A stretch of DNA of 64,000 nucleotides, from assembly GCA_002716625.1 (NCBI GenBank), contig PBAS01000032.1, positions 1 to 64,000 of the forward strand, read 5' to 3'. A model generated the notes under the pieces. It was not told where the DNA came from. It searched no databases and was given only the letters and a program-made list of their open reading frames with translations. Each line of letters begins with the position of its first letter. Within the stretch, counting starts at the first letter, position 1. The DNA comes from Phycisphaeraceae bacterium. Its GTDB lineage: Bacteria; Planctomycetota; Phycisphaerae; Phycisphaerales; Phycisphaeraceae. Positions 63,836 through 64,000 of this stretch are shown in pieces. Both the position numbers and the translations under genes were made by a program.

Positions 63836-64000
63836 ATGATTCCTACACCACCACCACGTCCACCTCAATCAGGGTTTTTGTATCTGCCACCGTATCGCAT
63901 TCAAGGGTATTCCATTGGTGGCGAGGAGACCGTTGTGCAGGTCCCGGAGTTGCACATCAGCTTTGATATTGGGCGGTGTCCACGTTTTGCGCTGAATAGT
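63836..64000 (+). CDS. Metallo-beta-lactamase-fold protein, N-terminal part (RNase Z-like)
   Basis: Fifty-five codons run off the window end. After a proline-rich start (PTPPPRPP), the residues LPPYRIQGYSIGGEETVV and LHISFDIGRCPR match the first strands of ribonuclease Z-like metallo-beta-lactamase proteins, which process tRNA or hydrolyse other bonds. The metal-binding HxHxDH motif would lie beyond the window. The gene follows the regulator by 75 bases. Confidence 0.7.
   Translation, partial: MIPTPPPRPPQSGFLYLPPYRIQGYSIGGEETVVQVPELHISFDIGRCPRFALNS

Overview
The window looks like a chromosomal segment of a planctomycete, most likely a marine Phycisphaerae-type bacterium. This is inferred from a combination of markers: small membrane proteins ending in a CxxC zinc ribbon with a YDLRG motif, PEP-CTERM proteins carrying two dockerin-like GDxNGDGxVDVxDLGxxGANFG repeats, DUF4159 and YdjY-type exported proteins, an EF-G paralogue, a futalosine-pathway MqnC, a GRPVKVRDxDVGRAVRDExG membrane protein and several phytanoyl-CoA dioxygenases. 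Genes lie on both strands in short operons. G+C is moderate except in a richer patch near 22.7-23.9 kb. No rRNA, CRISPR array or intact transposase was seen.

Region by region. 1-4.1 kb: start of a Gfo/Idh/MocA oxidoreductase, a structured non-coding stretch ending in a strong intrinsic terminator, then a lipoprotein-mlaF-mlaD-lipoprotein group lacking an MlaE permease. 4.3-16 kb: housekeeping genes (carB with an unusual insertion, a phosphodiesterase, pdxJ, acs, a NYN nuclease, pyrH, frr). 14.9-20.9 kb: two exported proteins of poorly known function, mqnC and a phytanoyl-CoA dioxygenase.

21.0-24.3 kb is the most distinctive part. An intact tRNA-Leu(TAG) is followed 3.2 kb later by a 57-bp copy (56/57 identical) of its 3' half. 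Between the copies lie a C-terminal remnant of a tyrosine recombinase reading towards the tRNA, an exported PHP-type metallohydrolase and a PEP-CTERM protein, all signs of a decayed tRNA-integrated island. Next to it are two paralogous PEP-CTERM genes (one frameshifted) around a VOC protein, and a decayed carbon-nitrogen hydrolase.

28.5-38.7 kb: a MATE transporter, an EF-G-like GTPase, a GT2 glycosyltransferase, bioA, a receiver-like protein, groES-groEL with a clear terminator, another VOC protein and tRNA-Ile(GAT). 38.7-43.8 kb: an accessory metabolic cluster (aldo/keto reductase, ABM-type monooxygenase, two phytanoyl-CoA dioxygenases, a sialidase-like protein). 43.9-48.9 kb: an operon for both subunits of a type II topoisomerase, then ruvC. 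49-54 kb: a DJ-1/PfpI protein, a rhamnose-isomerase-type sugar isomerase with an iron alcohol dehydrogenase, a PTPS-III-like pterin enzyme and a lone ABC ATPase. 54-58.3 kb: murE-murF-mraY. 58.4-64 kb: a 64-aa protein, a membrane protein, an oppA-oppB pair without other subunits, a GAF/sigma-54 activator and the start of a metallo-beta-lactamase-fold gene.

No complete, clearly new molecular system was found. The best candidates for new biology are the tRNA-Leu island and the structured leader upstream of the mla-type genes.
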